In this document: positions 50,858-62,128 of the stretch, piece by piece | Position numbering within the stretch: the stretch's first letter is position 1 | Layout: every line of letters begins with the position of its first letter | Source: Marinobacter salicampi | Lineage (GTDB): Bacteria > Pseudomonadota > Gammaproteobacteria > Pseudomonadales > Oleiphilaceae | Direction: 5' to 3' | NCBI RefSeq assembly: GCF_011074795.1 | Contig: NZ_JAAMPF010000022.1 | Span: 62,001-126,000 of the forward strand | Length of the DNA: 64,000 nucleotides | Notes under the pieces: generated by a model | Told to the model about the DNA's origin: nothing | What the model saw: the letters and a program-made list of their open reading frames with translations, nothing else | Databases searched by the model: none | Position numbers and translations under genes: made by a program

Positions 50858-50936
50858 CCACTGGCGTGGAAGCAGCAGCAGCTCTATAGTTTGGTCGAGG
50901 GCAGCCTGCTTCTTACTTTGTTGGCGGAGATTGTGT

Positions 50937-51308
50937 GTGGTAAATGCAAGATCAGAGAAACGCCGTTTTCACCGGGTACTGTTTGACGCGCCCTGTGACA
51001 TACACTGTCAGGATGAGGTGTGGCAAAGTGAAGTGCTCGACATCTCGCTCAAGGGCGTCCTGGTAAGGCGTCCGGCGCAGTGGACCGCGCCCTTGAAGCA
51101 ACCCTTCGAAATTACCATCCACCTTGACGGCGCGGCCACTGGTATTGTGATGGCAGTTGAGCTCAGGCATATCGAGGACGGCCGGCTTGGTTTCAAGTGC
51201 CAGTACATTGACCTGGAAAGCGCATCCCACCTGAAGCGACTGGTTGAGCTGAACCTGGGCGATCAAGCGGTTCTGGAGCGAGAGCTGGCGCATATGCTCG
51301 GGGACTGA
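50937..51308 (+). CDS. mapZ: MapZ-type single-domain PilZ c-di-GMP receptor
   Basis: A 123-residue PilZ protein. Both c-di-GMP-binding motifs are intact: RxxxR (Arg9-Arg13 in EKRRFHR) and DxSxxG (Asp35, Ser37, Gly40 in LDISLKGVLV). The text GFKCQYIDLESASHLKRLV and the C-terminus VELNLGDQAVLERELAHML closely match what I recall of P. aeruginosa PA4608 (MapZ), which on binding c-di-GMP inhibits the chemotaxis methyltransferase CheR1. The next gene, radA, is also its neighbour there. The GTG at 50937 has GGCGGAGA upstream and gives the same motif numbering; a TTG at 50931 is the alternative. No chemotaxis gene is in the window, so the CheR link is by orthology. Confidence 0.88.
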   Translation: MVNARSEKRRFHRVLFDAPCDIHCQDEVWQSEVLDISLKGVLVRRPAQWTAPLKQPFEITIHLDGAATGIVMAVELRHIEDGRLGFKCQYIDLESASHLKRLVELNLGDQAVLERELAHMLGD

Positions 51309-51351
51309 ATAGCTTTGAGTGACTCTGACCGTGTGCTGCCAACGGCCCCGG

Positions 51352-52736
51352 TCAGAACTCCTCAAGTGCCGTGAGCGCATCGCTTAGCTTGTTGACGGCA
51401 ATGACTTTCATGTTCTCCACTGGTTTGCGGGGCATATTGGCTTTGGGCACCAGTGCCCTGGTGAAGCCGTGTTTCGCCGCCTCGTAGATGCGTTCCTGGC
51501 CACTGGGCACGGGGCGGATTTCCCCGGACAGACCCACCTCACCAAAAATCACCAGATCCTGGGGCAGAGTGCGGTCCCTGAATGACGATACTACCGCCGC
51601 CAGAAGCGCAAGGTCGGCACTGGTCTCGCTGACCTTGACACCGCCGACGACGTTGACGAACACGTCCTGATCGGCGCAGTGGAGCCCGCCGTGGCGATGC
51701 AGCACCGCTAACAGCATGGCCAGCCGGTTCTGGTCCAGGCCTACTGCGACCCGGCGTGGATAGCTGCCCTGGGCTGTGTCTACCAGGGCCTGGATCTCTA
51801 CCAGCATGGGGCGGGTGCCTTCCCAGACCACCATGACGACGCTGCCTGGCGAGGCTTCATCTCCCCGGTTCAGGAAAATGGCACTGGGGTTTTTTACTTC
51901 CTTGAGGCCCTGCTCCAGCATGGCGAAGACGCCGAGCTCGTTGACCGCGCCAAACCGGTTCTTGATGCCCCTGAGAGTGCGATAACGGCTGTCACTGGAG
52001 CCTTCCAGCAGAATGGAGCAGTCGATCATGTGTTCCAGCACCTTGGGGCCGGCGAGGCTGCCGTCCTTGGTAACATGGCCTACAAGGAACAGGATGGTGC
52101 CGGTCTGCTTGGCAAAGCGGGTCAGGAAAGCGGCGCTTTCGCGAACCTGGGAGACGCTGCCCGGCGCGGACTCAATGTCACTGACGTGCATGACCTGAAT
52201 GCTGTCTACCACCAGAATGCGAGGTTTTTCGATTTCGGCAATCTGAATGATGCGCTCGACGCTGGTTTCGGACAACATCTTCAGGTCACTTGTGGGCAGG
52301 CCCAGTCGTTGGGCCCGAAGGGCTACCTGTTGCAGGGATTCTTCACCGGTCACATACAGGGCTGGCAGGGTTCCGGCGAGATGACACACCGTCTGCAGTA
52401 GCAGGGTACTCTTGCCCGCCCCGGGCTGTCCGCCCATGAGTACAGTGGAACCGCTGATCAGCCCGCCGCCGAGTACCCGGTCAAGCTCCTGCATGCCGGA
52501 ACTGATCCGGGACTGCTCTGACAGACTGACCGAACCCAGGGTCTGGACCGCAGCCAGGCTGCCAGCGAAGCCTTCGAACCGGGCGCCCCGGCTGCCCCCC
52601 GAACCTCCGGACGAACCGCTTACACCACGTACTTCAGTGATTGTGTTCCAGGCCTGGCAGGCCGTGCACTGGCCCTGCCATTTGGAGTAGTCAGCGCCAC
52701 ACTCGGTGCAGACGTATGCGGTCCGGGTTTTTGCCA

Positions 52737-52737
<1 letters not shown>
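51352..52737 (-). CDS. radA: DNA repair protein RadA (Sms)
   Basis: A 461-residue RecA-like helicase that extends branch migration in recombination. A zinc finger (Cys10, 13, 24, 27 in YVCTECG ... CTACQAW), Walker A GGQPGAGKST (102-111), the RadA-specific KNRFG motif (GIKNRFGAVNELG) and a Lon-protease-like C-terminal domain (EVGLSGEIRPVPSG) are present. Its ATG shares one base with the stop of ettA (TGATG), indicating coupling. It is convergent with mapZ. Confidence 0.98.
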
Positions 52738-54398
<1,661 letters not shown>

Positions 54399-54625
54399 AG
54401 CTGGCAGGATCCTTTCGGTAGATGACCGGTGTCTCTGAACAAGCCTGTTAAGGTAGCGAAACTGCCGGCTTAAGGCAATCTGCGCCACCGGGGGCGAGCC
54501 ATTGGCCCAGGACTGTTGAAAAGATGATTTCAGGGCCCGGAATACGCTAGAATAGCGGCCCTTTTCATCACCCGCATCTTTCCAGTGTCTGTTGACCAGA
54601 CTAAGCACACAGGGGCAGCGCCTAC

Positions 54626-55882
54626 ATGTTTAACCGTGATATGAAAATTGCTGGATACGACGACGAGATCTGGACTGCAATCCAGGCCGAGACAGCAAGG
54701 CAGGAAGCTCACATAGAGCTGATTGCGTCGGAGAACTACACCAGCCCTCGGGTGATGGAAGCTCAGGGTACCGTGCTGACCAACAAGTATGCGGAAGGTT
54801 ACCCGGGCAAGCGTTACTATGGCGGTTGCGAACACGTCGATGTGGCGGAGAACCTGGCTATCGAGCGGGCCAAACAGTTGTTTGGCGCGGCCTACGCGAA
54901 CGTACAGCCCCATTCCGGCTCCCAGGCCAACTCGGCTGTTTTCATGGCGCTGCTGAAGCCGGGTGATACGGTGCTGGGCATGAGCCTGGCCCACGGCGGT
55001 CACCTGACCCACGGTGCCTCAGTGAACTTTTCCGGCAAAATCTACAATGCCGTCCAGTATGGCCTGAACACTGACACTGGGCTGATTGATTACGATGAAG
55101 TCGAGCGGCTTACCCTTGAACACCGGCCCAAGATGATCATCGCCGGTTTTTCAGCCTACTCCCAGGCACTGGATTTCGCCCGCTTCCGGGCCATCGCTGA
55201 CAAGGTTGAAGCCTACCTGTTTGTGGACATGGCCCATGTCGCCGGTCTGGTGGCAGCGAAGGTCTATCCTGATCCGGTACCCCATGCCCACGTGGTTGCG
55301 ACCACGACCCACAAGACCCTGCGCGGTCCCCGTGGCGGGCTGATTCTGGCCTGTGATGATCCCGAACTGCACAAAAAACTGAACTCGGCTGTGTTCCCCG
55401 GTGGCCAGGGTGGCCCGTTAATGCACGTTATCGCTGCCAAGGCGATCTGCTTCAAAGAAGCCATGAGTGAGGAGTTCAGGGACTACCAGAAGCAGGTAAT
55501 CAAAAACGCCAGCGCCATGGCAGACGTGTTCATCGACCGCGGCTACGACGTGATCTCCGGCGGCACCACCAACCATCTGTTCCTGGTCAGCCTGATCAAG
55601 CAGGACATTACCGGTAAAGACGCCGATGCCGCCCTTGGCCGCGCGCACATCACCGTGAACAAGAATGCGGTTCCCAATGACCCCCGGTCGCCGTTCGTGA
55701 CCTCGGGTCTGCGCATTGGCACCCCGGCTGTCACCACCCGTGGTTTTGGTGAAGCTGAATGTCGCGACCTGGCAGGCTGGATGTGTGACATTCTGGATAA
55801 CCTCGAGAATGACGACATCAACGTCAAGGTCCGCGAAAAGGTTGAAGCTCTGTGCGCCCGCTTCCCGGTGTACGGCGCCTGA
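54626..55882 (+). CDS. glyA: Serine hydroxymethyltransferase
   Basis: A 418-residue PLP enzyme converting serine and tetrahydrofolate to glycine and 5,10-methylene-THF. The PLP lysine is Lys230 in [24 protein letters not shown] and QPHSGSQAN are family signatures. It faces ettA across 227 bp, where a lone TAGAAT (54548) is the best -10 candidate. It is followed by nrdR 49 bp later. Its one-carbon products feed purine, thymidylate and methionine synthesis, and it can act in concert with the glycine cleavage system. Confidence 0.98.
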   Translation: MFNRDMKIAGYDDEIWTAIQAETARQEAHIELIASENYTSPRVMEAQGTVLTNKYAEGYPGKRYYGGCEHVDVAENLAIERAKQLFGAAYANVQPHSGSQANSAVFMALLKPGDTVLGMSLAHGGHLTHGASVNFSGKIYNAVQYGLNTDTGLIDYDEVERLTLEHRPKMIIAGFSAYSQALDFARFRAIADKVEAYLFVDMAHVAGLVAAKVYPDPVPHAHVVATTTHKTLRGPRGGLILACDDPELHKKLNSAVFPGGQGGPLMHVIAAKAICFKEAMSEEFRDYQKQVIKNASAMADVFIDRGYDVISGGTTNHLFLVSLIKQDITGKDADAALGRAHITVNKNAVPNDPRSPFVTSGLRIGTPAVTTRGFGEAECRDLAGWMCDILDNLENDDINVKVREKVEALCARFPVYGA

Positions 55883-55931
55883 TCGTTCACTGTGAGTGCC
55901 GGTTTTGCCGGCCTGTCCTGGAGCATTGAGT

Positions 55932-56456
55932 ATGCATTGTCCGTTCTGCGGCGAAGCCGATACCAAGGTCATCGACTCGCGTCTGGTTGCCGAGGGCGAC
56001 CAGGTGCGTCGCAGAAGAGAGTGCCTGTCCTGCCATGAGCGGTTTACCACCTTCGAGTCCGCTGAGCTTGTGATGCCCCGGGTGGTCAAACAAGACGGTA
56101 CCCGGCAGCCTTTTGATGAGGACAAGCTTCGGGACGGCATCATGAAGGCGCTGGAAAAGCGGCCGGTGAGCATCGAGGAGATCGAGGCTGCCCTGAACCG
56201 TATCAGGTTCCGGCTGCGGGCGACCGGCGAGCGAGAGGTCAAGTCGATGCACCTGGGCGAGGAAGTCATGACGGAACTGCGTCAGTTGGACAAGGTTGCC
56301 TACGTGCGATTTGCCTCGGTCTATCGCAGCTTTCAGGATATCAACGAGTTCAAGGAAGAGATCGAACGCCTCTCAGCCCAGATGGGTGAGGGCGCCGACG
56401 CCGTCGATGTTGCCAAGGTACTGGCAGATAACGGTGAGTCAAAAGGCCAGAAATGA
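55932..56456 (+). CDS. nrdR: Transcriptional repressor NrdR
   Basis: A 174-residue repressor of ribonucleotide reductase genes. An N-terminal zinc ribbon ([17 protein letters not shown] ... [12 protein letters not shown]; Cys3, Cys6, Cys31, Cys34) binds NrdR boxes, and an ATP-cone domain (about 49-139, [19 protein letters not shown]) senses ATP/dATP. The usual protein ends soon after [17 protein letters not shown]; here about 20 extra residues follow. The ATG at 55932 starts the zinc ribbon directly, whereas the upstream in-frame ATG at 55896 adds unconserved residues. It overlaps ribD by 4 bp. Confidence 0.97.
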   Translation: MHCPFCGEADTKVIDSRLVAEGDQVRRRRECLSCHERFTTFESAELVMPRVVKQDGTRQPFDEDKLRDGIMKALEKRPVSIEEIEAALNRIRFRLRATGEREVKSMHLGEEVMTELRQLDKVAYVRFASVYRSFQDINEFKEEIERLSAQMGEGADAVDVAKVLADNGESKGQK

Positions 56457-57583
56457 TCGATGCCCGTGACACCGCGTTTATGGCGCGTGCCATTCAGCTT
56501 GCCTGGCGCGGCCGTTACTCAACGCACCCCAATCCTCGCGTCGGATGCGTTGTTGTAAAGGATGGCCATGTGATTGGTGAAGGCTGGCACGAGCGTGCAG
56601 GGGAAGCCCATGCCGAAGTGCGGGCGCTCAGTCAGGCTGGCCCGCAAGCCCGTGGTTCTACCGTGTACGTGACCCTGGAGCCCTGCAGTCATTTTGGTCG
56701 TACCCCGCCCTGTTCGCGGGCCCTGATCGATGCCGGCGTTGCCCATGTGTTTGCGGCCACCAAGGATCCCAATCCCGCCGTATCCGGCCGGGGCCTGCAG
56801 CAGTTACGGGAGGCAGGTATACGGGTGACGGAAGGGACTCTGGCCGACAGTGCCGAGAAGCTTAACCCCGGATTCATGAAGCGGATGCGTCAGGGGCGAC
56901 CCTATGTGCGCGTCAAGGTAGCGGCCAGCCTCGACGGCAGAACTGCCATGGCATCGGGCGAGAGCCAATGGATAACTGGCGCGGCTGCGCGCCAGGATGT
57001 CCAGCGCCTGCGCGGCTTGAGCGACGCCATACTGACAGGGGTGGGTACGGTCCTGGCAGACGACCCCTCGCTGACAGTACGCCGCTTAGAGATGGGCGAT
57101 ATCGGCCATGCCACCGAACCGTCCCGCCAGCCTCTGAGGGTAATTGCCGATCGCGACGCGCGCACGCCCCCAGGCGCCAGGATCCTGCAGGGAGGCAACG
57201 TGCAGGTGTTCTGCTCGTCCCGGGCGCTCAGCACGGCCCCTGCCCAGGATCTGGCCGCGCTGGGTGTCGGTATTACAGGCATTGGCTGGCAGGACAACGG
57301 TGTCAACCTGGATGAGGTGCTTGATACCCTCGGCGAGATAGGAATTAATGAACTGCTGGTTGAGGCCGGCCCCCGTCTGGCGGGGGCTTTCGTTACTGAA
57401 GGCCTGGTGGATGAGTTCTGGCTTTACCAGGCGCCTGTTTTCCTTGGCAGCGAGGCACGACCAACGGTAACCGTGCCGCTGGAGATGATGGCAGACAGAA
57501 TTCAGTGGCAGGTCGTGGACAGGCGCCAGATCGGCGATGACCAGCGTTGGATACTCAAGCGCCACCACCGGTTATCTGGATAA
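56453..57583 (+). CDS. ribD: Bifunctional riboflavin deaminase/reductase RibD
   Basis: A 376-residue enzyme for the second and third steps of riboflavin synthesis. The N-terminal deaminase has its zinc site in EAHAEVRAL (His53, Glu55) and [13 protein letters not shown] (Cys78, Cys87). The C-terminal reductase (about 148-370) includes [19 protein letters not shown] and [16 protein letters not shown]. It starts 4 bp before the nrdR stop. The next gene on the strand is ribBA after about 130 bp; the riboflavin synthase gene often found between them is not here. Confidence 0.97.
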   Translation: MIDARDTAFMARAIQLAWRGRYSTHPNPRVGCVVVKDGHVIGEGWHERAGEAHAEVRALSQAGPQARGSTVYVTLEPCSHFGRTPPCSRALIDAGVAHVFAATKDPNPAVSGRGLQQLREAGIRVTEGTLADSAEKLNPGFMKRMRQGRPYVRVKVAASLDGRTAMASGESQWITGAAARQDVQRLRGLSDAILTGVGTVLADDPSLTVRRLEMGDIGHATEPSRQPLRVIADRDARTPPGARILQGGNVQVFCSSRALSTAPAQDLAALGVGITGIGWQDNGVNLDEVLDTLGEIGINELLVEAGPRLAGAFVTEGLVDEFWLYQAPVFLGSEARPTVTVPLEMMADRIQWQVVDRRQIGDDQRWILKRHHRLSG

Positions 57584-57713
57584 CCAACCGGCCAGGCTCA
57601 ACGGCCAATAGCTGTCCTGTGGCACTGGTCTGAAACGGTCAGAACACAGTAATCAACGGAATCAATGGACTGCCTGCCTCCCGACAAAGGCCGGCCCAAG
57701 GGTGTTACGCCAT

Positions 57714-58829
57714 ATGGCTCTGAACAAAATTGAAGACATTATTGAAGACATTCGTCAGGGCAAGATGGTTATCCTGATGGACGATGAGGATCGTGAAAAC
57801 GAAGGCGACCTGGTCATGGCCGCCGAGTTCTGCACGCCTGCTGCCATCAACTTCATGGCGCGGTTTGGTCGTGGCCTGATCTGCATGCCGATGACCCGTG
57901 AGCGTTGTGAAATGCTCGAATTACCACTTATGGTGGACCGGAATGCTTCCGGGTTCGGCACCAAGTTCACGCTGTCCATTGAGGCCGCGGAAGGGGTCAC
58001 CACCGGAATCTCGGCCGCTGACCGGGCCCGTACCGTCCAGGCAGCTGTGGCCCGCAATGCTAAAGCCAAGGACCTTGTCCAGCCTGGTCATATTTTTCCG
58101 TTGATGGCCAACGCCGGCGGCGTGCTGAGCCGTGCTGGACATACTGAAGCCAGCTGTGATCTTGCCTCCCTTGCTGGCTGTGAGCCGGCCGGTGTGATCT
58201 GCGAGATCATGAACGACGACGGCTCAATGGCGAGAAGGGAAGATCTTGAGCTGTTCGCTGAAACCCATGATCTCAAGATCGGCACCATCGCTGACCTGAT
58301 CCACTACCGCACCATGCATGAGCGTACCATCGAGTGCGTCGAGCGCTATGATCTGGAAACCGAATACGGAGTGTTCAATCTGCGTACTTACAGGGACACC
58401 ATCCAGGGGGCAACCCACCTGGCGATGGTGATGGGTGAGCTTAAGCCCGATCAACCGGCGCTGGTGCGGGTTCATATAACCGATACCCTCAGGGATCTCC
58501 TGGGTGCCCGTCGTCAGGGTTCCCACAGCTGGCCTCTGCATCATGCATTGCAGGCTGTTGCTGAATCCGGACAGGGCGTGGTTGTACTGCTGAACAGTGG
58601 TGAGGATAGCTACAACCTCGAGGACAGAATTCACGAATTTTTTGACCAAGGCCGGGCCTCTGCCGGGAAGGGGAGTTCAGGCGTTTATTTTACCGTGGGA
58701 ACGGGCTCGCAGATCCTGAGGGATATCGGTGTTCGCAAGATGCGCCTGCTAAGTGCCCCGATCAAGTTTTCAGCCATCTCCGGATTTGATCTGGAAGTGG
58801 TTGAGTACGTCCCTTACGAGCCCAATTGA
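57714..58829 (+). CDS. ribBA: 3,4-dihydroxy-2-butanone-4-phosphate synthase with degenerate GTP cyclohydrolase II domain
   Basis: A 371-residue two-domain protein. The N-terminal DHBP synthase (1-200) is complete: [20 protein letters not shown] and [12 protein letters not shown] form its acid loop and active site. The C-terminal half (about 205-371) has the GTP cyclohydrolase II fold, but the ECLTGD...CDCG-type zinc region is replaced by [17 protein letters not shown], which has no cysteine. Such RibBX-like proteins are known in gammaproteobacteria; GTP cyclohydrolase II activity must then come from a separate ribA. The ATG at 57714 has AAGGGTG upstream; a GTG at 57702 would add four residues. 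No FMN riboswitch precedes it. Confidence 0.95.
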   Translation: MALNKIEDIIEDIRQGKMVILMDDEDRENEGDLVMAAEFCTPAAINFMARFGRGLICMPMTRERCEMLELPLMVDRNASGFGTKFTLSIEAAEGVTTGISAADRARTVQAAVARNAKAKDLVQPGHIFPLMANAGGVLSRAGHTEASCDLASLAGCEPAGVICEIMNDDGSMARREDLELFAETHDLKIGTIADLIHYRTMHERTIECVERYDLETEYGVFNLRTYRDTIQGATHLAMVMGELKPDQPALVRVHITDTLRDLLGARRQGSHSWPLHHALQAVAESGQGVVVLLNSGEDSYNLEDRIHEFFDQGRASAGKGSSGVYFTVGTGSQILRDIGVRKMRLLSAPIKFSAISGFDLEVVEYVPYEPN

Positions 58830-58871
58830 ATGCTTAAGGCTTGCTTCGGCAGGCCATGACAGGAGCCAAGA

Positions 58872-59348
58872 ATGGCAGATATCAAAGTAATCGAAGGCGA
58901 TTTTACCCAGTGTTCCGGTCGCTATGCGCTGGTGGTGGGTCGCTTCAACGGATTTGTTGTGGAAAGCCTGGTTGAGGGTGCTCTCGATGCCCTTCGACGG
59001 CATGGTATTGCCGATGGGGACATCACCATTGTGCGGGTTCCAGGGGCCTATGAGATGCCCCTCGCTGTCAAACGGGTGGCAGAGACCGGCCAGTACAACG
59101 CCATTATTGCCCTGGGTGCCGTGATCCGTGGCGGCACACCGCATTTTGACTATGTCGCAGGCGAAGCCGCAAGTGGCCTGGGCGCGGTGAGTCTGGATTC
59201 CGACATTCCGGTCAGCTTTGGTGTGCTGACCGTGGACTCCATTGAGCAGGCCATTGAGCGTGCCGGCACCAAAGCCGGCAACAAGGGCGTTGATGCGGCC
59301 ATTACCGCCCTGGAAATGGTCAGTCTGTTCAAGAAGCTGGGTGAATGA
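58872..59348 (+). CDS. ribH: 6,7-dimethyl-8-ribityllumazine synthase
   Basis: A 158-residue lumazine synthase, which joins the products of RibB and RibD; it assembles as a shell or pentamer. Conserved text includes [51 protein letters not shown] and the catalytic-histidine region around it. AGGAG lies before the ATG. It overlaps the nusB start by 4 bp. The final riboflavin synthase (ribE) is not found next to it. Confidence 0.98.
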   Translation: MADIKVIEGDFTQCSGRYALVVGRFNGFVVESLVEGALDALRRHGIADGDITIVRVPGAYEMPLAVKRVAETGQYNAIIALGAVIRGGTPHFDYVAGEAASGLGAVSLDSDIPVSFGVLTVDSIEQAIERAGTKAGNKGVDAAITALEMVSLFKKLGE

Positions 59349-59845
59349 TGACAGGACCTGACGAGACCGCGCCCAATTCTGGCGAACCGCAACCGGCGGC
59401 GCCCAAAACCGGTCAGCCCAAGGCCGGCGAGCGCCGGCGCGCCCGTATTCTGGCGATGCAGGGCCTGTACCAGCGCCATTTCAGCAAAAGTCCCATCTCG
59501 GATATCGAGGCGGAATTCATCGTCGACAATGATATGAGCAATGTGGATTCAGCCTATTTCCGCGATCTGCTGCGCGGCGTGCATCGAGAGCAGGCGGAGC
59601 TGGATAAGGTCCTAGAGCCTTTTCTCGACCGTCCTATTGGCGAAGTGGATGCGGTTGAACTGGCTATCGTGCGGCTTGGCGCCTATGAGTTGCGCCATCG
59701 TATTGATGTGCCCTATAAGGTGGTGATTAACGAAGGTATTGAGATGGCCAAGCGTTTCGGTGGAACTGAGGGGCATCGCTTCGTTAACAGCATTCTTGAC
59801 AAGCTTAGCCGCCGTCTGAGACTGGCGGAAACCCGTCCCCGCTGA
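59345..59845 (+). CDS. nusB: Transcription antitermination factor NusB
   Basis: A 166-residue all-helical RNA-binding protein that pairs with NusE/S10 on boxA of rRNA operons. The core begins [18 protein letters not shown], continues with [19 protein letters not shown] and ends [30 protein letters not shown]. About 25 proline- and alanine-rich residues precede the core, an extension seen in some relatives. Starts on overlapping ATGATG at the ribH stop. The ribH-nusB-thiL order is conserved in gammaproteobacteria. Confidence 0.98.
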   Translation: MMTGPDETAPNSGEPQPAAPKTGQPKAGERRRARILAMQGLYQRHFSKSPISDIEAEFIVDNDMSNVDSAYFRDLLRGVHREQAELDKVLEPFLDRPIGEVDAVELAIVRLGAYELRHRIDVPYKVVINEGIEMAKRFGGTEGHRFVNSILDKLSRRLRLAETRPR

Positions 59846-59848
59846 ACC

Positions 59849-60805
59849 ATGGGCGAATTTGAACTGATTCGCCAGGTGTTCATGCCAGTGGCCCGCGCCA
59901 CGGCCTCTCCTGATATCGTGGTCGGCCCTGGAGACGATTGCGCCGTTCAGGCGATTCCACCGGGGAGTGAGCTTGTCTTTTCGATCGATACCCTGGTGGA
60001 AGGTGTCCATTTTCCGCCGGACTATCCACCGGAATTTCTCGCCTGGCGCAGTCTGGCTGCGGCTGCCAGTGATCTCGCTGCAATGGGAGCTGACCCGGTC
60101 TGTTTTACCCTGGCGATGACCCTGCCGGAATCGGATGAAACCTGGCTAACTGCATTTGGCCAGGGTCTGGGCTCGGCAGCCGCGAATTTTCAGATAGCCC
60201 TGGCAGGGGGGGATGTCACCTGTGGCCCGCTCACAATCACTATTCAGGTACATGGCAAACTTCCCGCAGGAACTGCGCTACTGCGTTCGGGAGCGCGTCC
60301 TGGGGATCTTGTCTGTGTTTCCGGCTGTCTGGGTGATGGAGCGGCTGCACTGCATTGGCTGAAGGTGCCAGATCCCGGCGAGCAGGCGCGCAAGCTGCTG
60401 GAGAAATACCATCATCCGCTGCCCCGGCTCGCGCTCGGTGTGAGCCTGCGGGGCAGGGCATCGGCAGCCATTGATATATCGGATGGCCTGTTGGCGGACC
60501 TGTCTCACATTCTGGAAGCATCAAATGTTGGTGCCCAGGTCGATGCCGATAAGCTCCCGTTGTCCGCAAGTCTTCTTGAGCTTCATCCTGACGAGGCCCG
60601 TACCCTGGCCCTTGAAGGAGGCGATGACTACGAGTTGTGCTTCACCCTTCCCCAGGCGCAATGGCAGTCTGTCTCGCAGCAGGGGCTGGGCCTGACTGTG
60701 ATTGGGCGCATCACAGACAGGCGGGGCCTGTGGCTGAGCAGTCAGGATGGAGAGAGAAAGATGGACCCAGTGGGGTACGACCATTTCCGGGGTTACAGAC
60801 CCTAG
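59849..60805 (+). CDS. thiL: Thiamine-monophosphate kinase
   Basis: A 318-residue ATP-dependent kinase, last step of thiamine pyrophosphate synthesis. It starts MGEFELIRQVFMPVA, has the metal and substrate loop VGPGDDCAV, SIDTLVEGVHFPPDYPP, SDLAAMGADPVCF, and GDYELCF-type GGDDYELCFTLP. It begins 3 nt after the nusB stop. TPP made here is the ligand of the riboswitch that controls thiC earlier in the window. Confidence 0.97.
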   Translation: MGEFELIRQVFMPVARATASPDIVVGPGDDCAVQAIPPGSELVFSIDTLVEGVHFPPDYPPEFLAWRSLAAAASDLAAMGADPVCFTLAMTLPESDETWLTAFGQGLGSAAANFQIALAGGDVTCGPLTITIQVHGKLPAGTALLRSGARPGDLVCVSGCLGDGAAALHWLKVPDPGEQARKLLEKYHHPLPRLALGVSLRGRASAAIDISDGLLADLSHILEASNVGAQVDADKLPLSASLLELHPDEARTLALEGGDDYELCFTLPQAQWQSVSQQGLGLTVIGRITDRRGLWLSSQDGERKMDPVGYDHFRGYRP

Positions 60806-60843
60806 GCTTTTCGCCGACAGGCAGAGCCCCGGTCACAGGCGGT

Positions 60844-61047
60844 CTAGTGCACCCGCTCTTCTTCCGGTAAAAGACGTACCACGTGCAGAAACCGTTTCAG
60901 GCCGATTTCGGCACGGTCCTTGGTGGCAAAAGGACCGCTGTCAAAACCTTCCCGGGTGGTGAAATACCATTTGCCCCCAACACAGAAGAAACGACTGCAA
61001 CGGAATGGAACGGGACCGGCTTCACCGCTACGAGTCTGGATATTCAT
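60844..61047 (-). CDS. Small conserved protein, DUF6316-like
   Basis: A 67-residue cytoplasmic protein beginning MNIQTRSGEAGPVPFRCSRF, with FFCVGGKWYFTTREGFDSG in the middle and a helical tail LKRFLHVVRLLPEEER. The WYFxTREGxxxGPF pattern fits a small gammaproteobacterial family that I believe is DUF6316; no function is known to me. A near-perfect ribosome site, GAGGAGG, precedes the ATG at 61047, and a sigma-70-type promoter lies about 55 nt further up. It is transcribed alone against thiL. Confidence 0.7.
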   Translation of the reverse strand: MNIQTRSGEAGPVPFRCSRFFCVGGKWYFTTREGFDSGPFATKDRAEIGLKRFLHVVRLLPEEERVH

Positions 61048-61356
61048 GTGGCCTCCTCTGCCTAGACTGAAATGCAATATGGGACGTTATTGTCTACAGA
61101 TCTTGTTACAAATTAAATCAATAGCCGTCAAATTCAACAAATTTTTACGCTTTCTGTACAAATAAAAACCATTCAATTTTAAGTGCTTGATGTTGATCGT
61201 TATGTTGTGTCCAGGTTGCTGGCTGGATTGTCTTGCGATTGTAAGAATCCGTGGGCAGAATGCGTTTTACCGTCCCGGGTCCACGGCAAGGCATCTTCGT
61301 GCCCCTTCCGGCGTGACCGTCAAGTGACCGCAGTTCATCTTCTCAGTGAGGCTTCT
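61048..61356. other. AT-rich divergent region between small protein and DUF2057 lipoprotein
   Basis: About 309 bp without a supported gene, markedly AT-rich between 61080 and 61200. It contains the minus-strand promoter at 61103 and should hold one for the lipoprotein gene; no convincing plus-strand pair was chosen. Confidence 0.5.
61103..61131 (-). promoter_or_regulatory. Candidate sigma-70-type promoter for the DUF6316-like gene
   Basis: Minus-strand TTGACG (61131-61126), 17-nt spacer, TAACAA (61108-61103). The -35 is near consensus and the -10 poor, in an AT-rich stretch. Confidence 0.45.
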
Positions 61357-62070
61357 ATGACATTCCAATGGCTGCGGCAGACTGGCCGCGTTACCCTATT
61401 ATTAATGTTGATTTCCGGGGCACTTGCACTCGCTGGCTGCAGCAGCTCCATGTCTCGGGTCCAGACTTGGGATGGCGCCAAGGCTGAGCCCGGGCAGGTT
61501 GCCGTGCTCAAGACCCCTGGCGAGATCAAGGTGCAGTCGGTTAACGGCCGCCGCACAGGCAGCTTTTTGCTGGACGACCTGGAACTTGACTATGAGCTGC
61601 TACCCGGTCGGAACGAAGTCGTGTTTACCTATGAAACTATCTGGGCCAAGAAAACGGTCGTCCGGAACGGTGAGTCAAAAGTCCATACCGTTAGCACCGA
61701 GCCTCAGAAGCTGGTGATCGATGCCCAGGCAGGGGAAACCTACATATTCGAGTTGCCGGACTTGAGTGCGCGCAAGGAAGCGGAAGCCTTCGCAGACAGT
61801 CCTACTCTCGCCGTCACTAACGAAGCGGGTAAGGTTGTGGCCACCGCCTCCGAGCGAACTGCCCCCACGCCCAGCCTGCCAACCCTGGCAGGTGCTGATG
61901 ATTCCGAAGCCTCTGAAGCCGACGCGGAAAAAGATGAGTCTCAGGTGGTGAACACCGGCGCGCGGGCGATGGCCGGTGAAAAGCTGGGAACCGTTGAGGC
62001 GCTGAAAGTCATGTGGGAGCGTGCCAGTGCTGACGAAAAGCGCGAGTTCCTGCGTTGGGCGTTTGAATAG
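61357..62070 (+). CDS. DUF2057-family lipoprotein
   Basis: A 237-residue predicted lipoprotein: signal peptide with ALAGCSSS lipobox (Cys28). The body fits the DUF2057 (YccT-like) family, with TPGEIKVQSVNGRRTGSFL, LELDYELLPGRNEVVFTYETI and KLVIDAQAGETYIFELP. E. coli relatives are secreted or periplasmic proteins of unclear function. A variable charged linker (DDSEASEADAEKDESQ) precedes a C-terminal EALKVMWERASADEKREFL helix. The ATG at 61357 has TGAGG upstream; the longer frame from 61183 adds a non-signal leader. Convergent with the WS/DGAT gene. Confidence 0.82.
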   Translation: MTFQWLRQTGRVTLLLMLISGALALAGCSSSMSRVQTWDGAKAEPGQVAVLKTPGEIKVQSVNGRRTGSFLLDDLELDYELLPGRNEVVFTYETIWAKKTVVRNGESKVHTVSTEPQKLVIDAQAGETYIFELPDLSARKEAEAFADSPTLAVTNEAGKVVATASERTAPTPSLPTLAGADDSEASEADAEKDESQVVNTGARAMAGEKLGTVEALKVMWERASADEKREFLRWAFE

Positions 62071-62104
62071 TTCCGGTTTCAGCAATCCCTCACCCGGGCG
62101 CAAA

Positions 62105-62128
62105 TGGTCGGACGGATGTCCGAACCAT
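62105..62128. terminator. Possible bidirectional hairpin between convergent genes
   Basis: ATGGTCGGAC and GTCCGAACCAT pair with one bulged A around a 4-nt loop. It lies just at the end of the WS/DGAT gene and 35 bp after the lipoprotein gene. No T run is attached. Confidence 0.35.

Noticed and set aside
51325-51360. Inverted repeat TCTGACCG ... CGGTCAGA between mapZ and radA
   Set aside because: The loop is long and there is no T tract; a terminator cannot be supported.
54516-54553. TTGAAA ... TAGAAT as a glyA promoter
   Set aside because: The spacer is 26 nt, too long for a sigma-70 promoter; only the -10 could be real.
57584-57713. FMN riboswitch before ribBA
   Set aside because: The conserved GGGGCAGGG and related blocks are absent.
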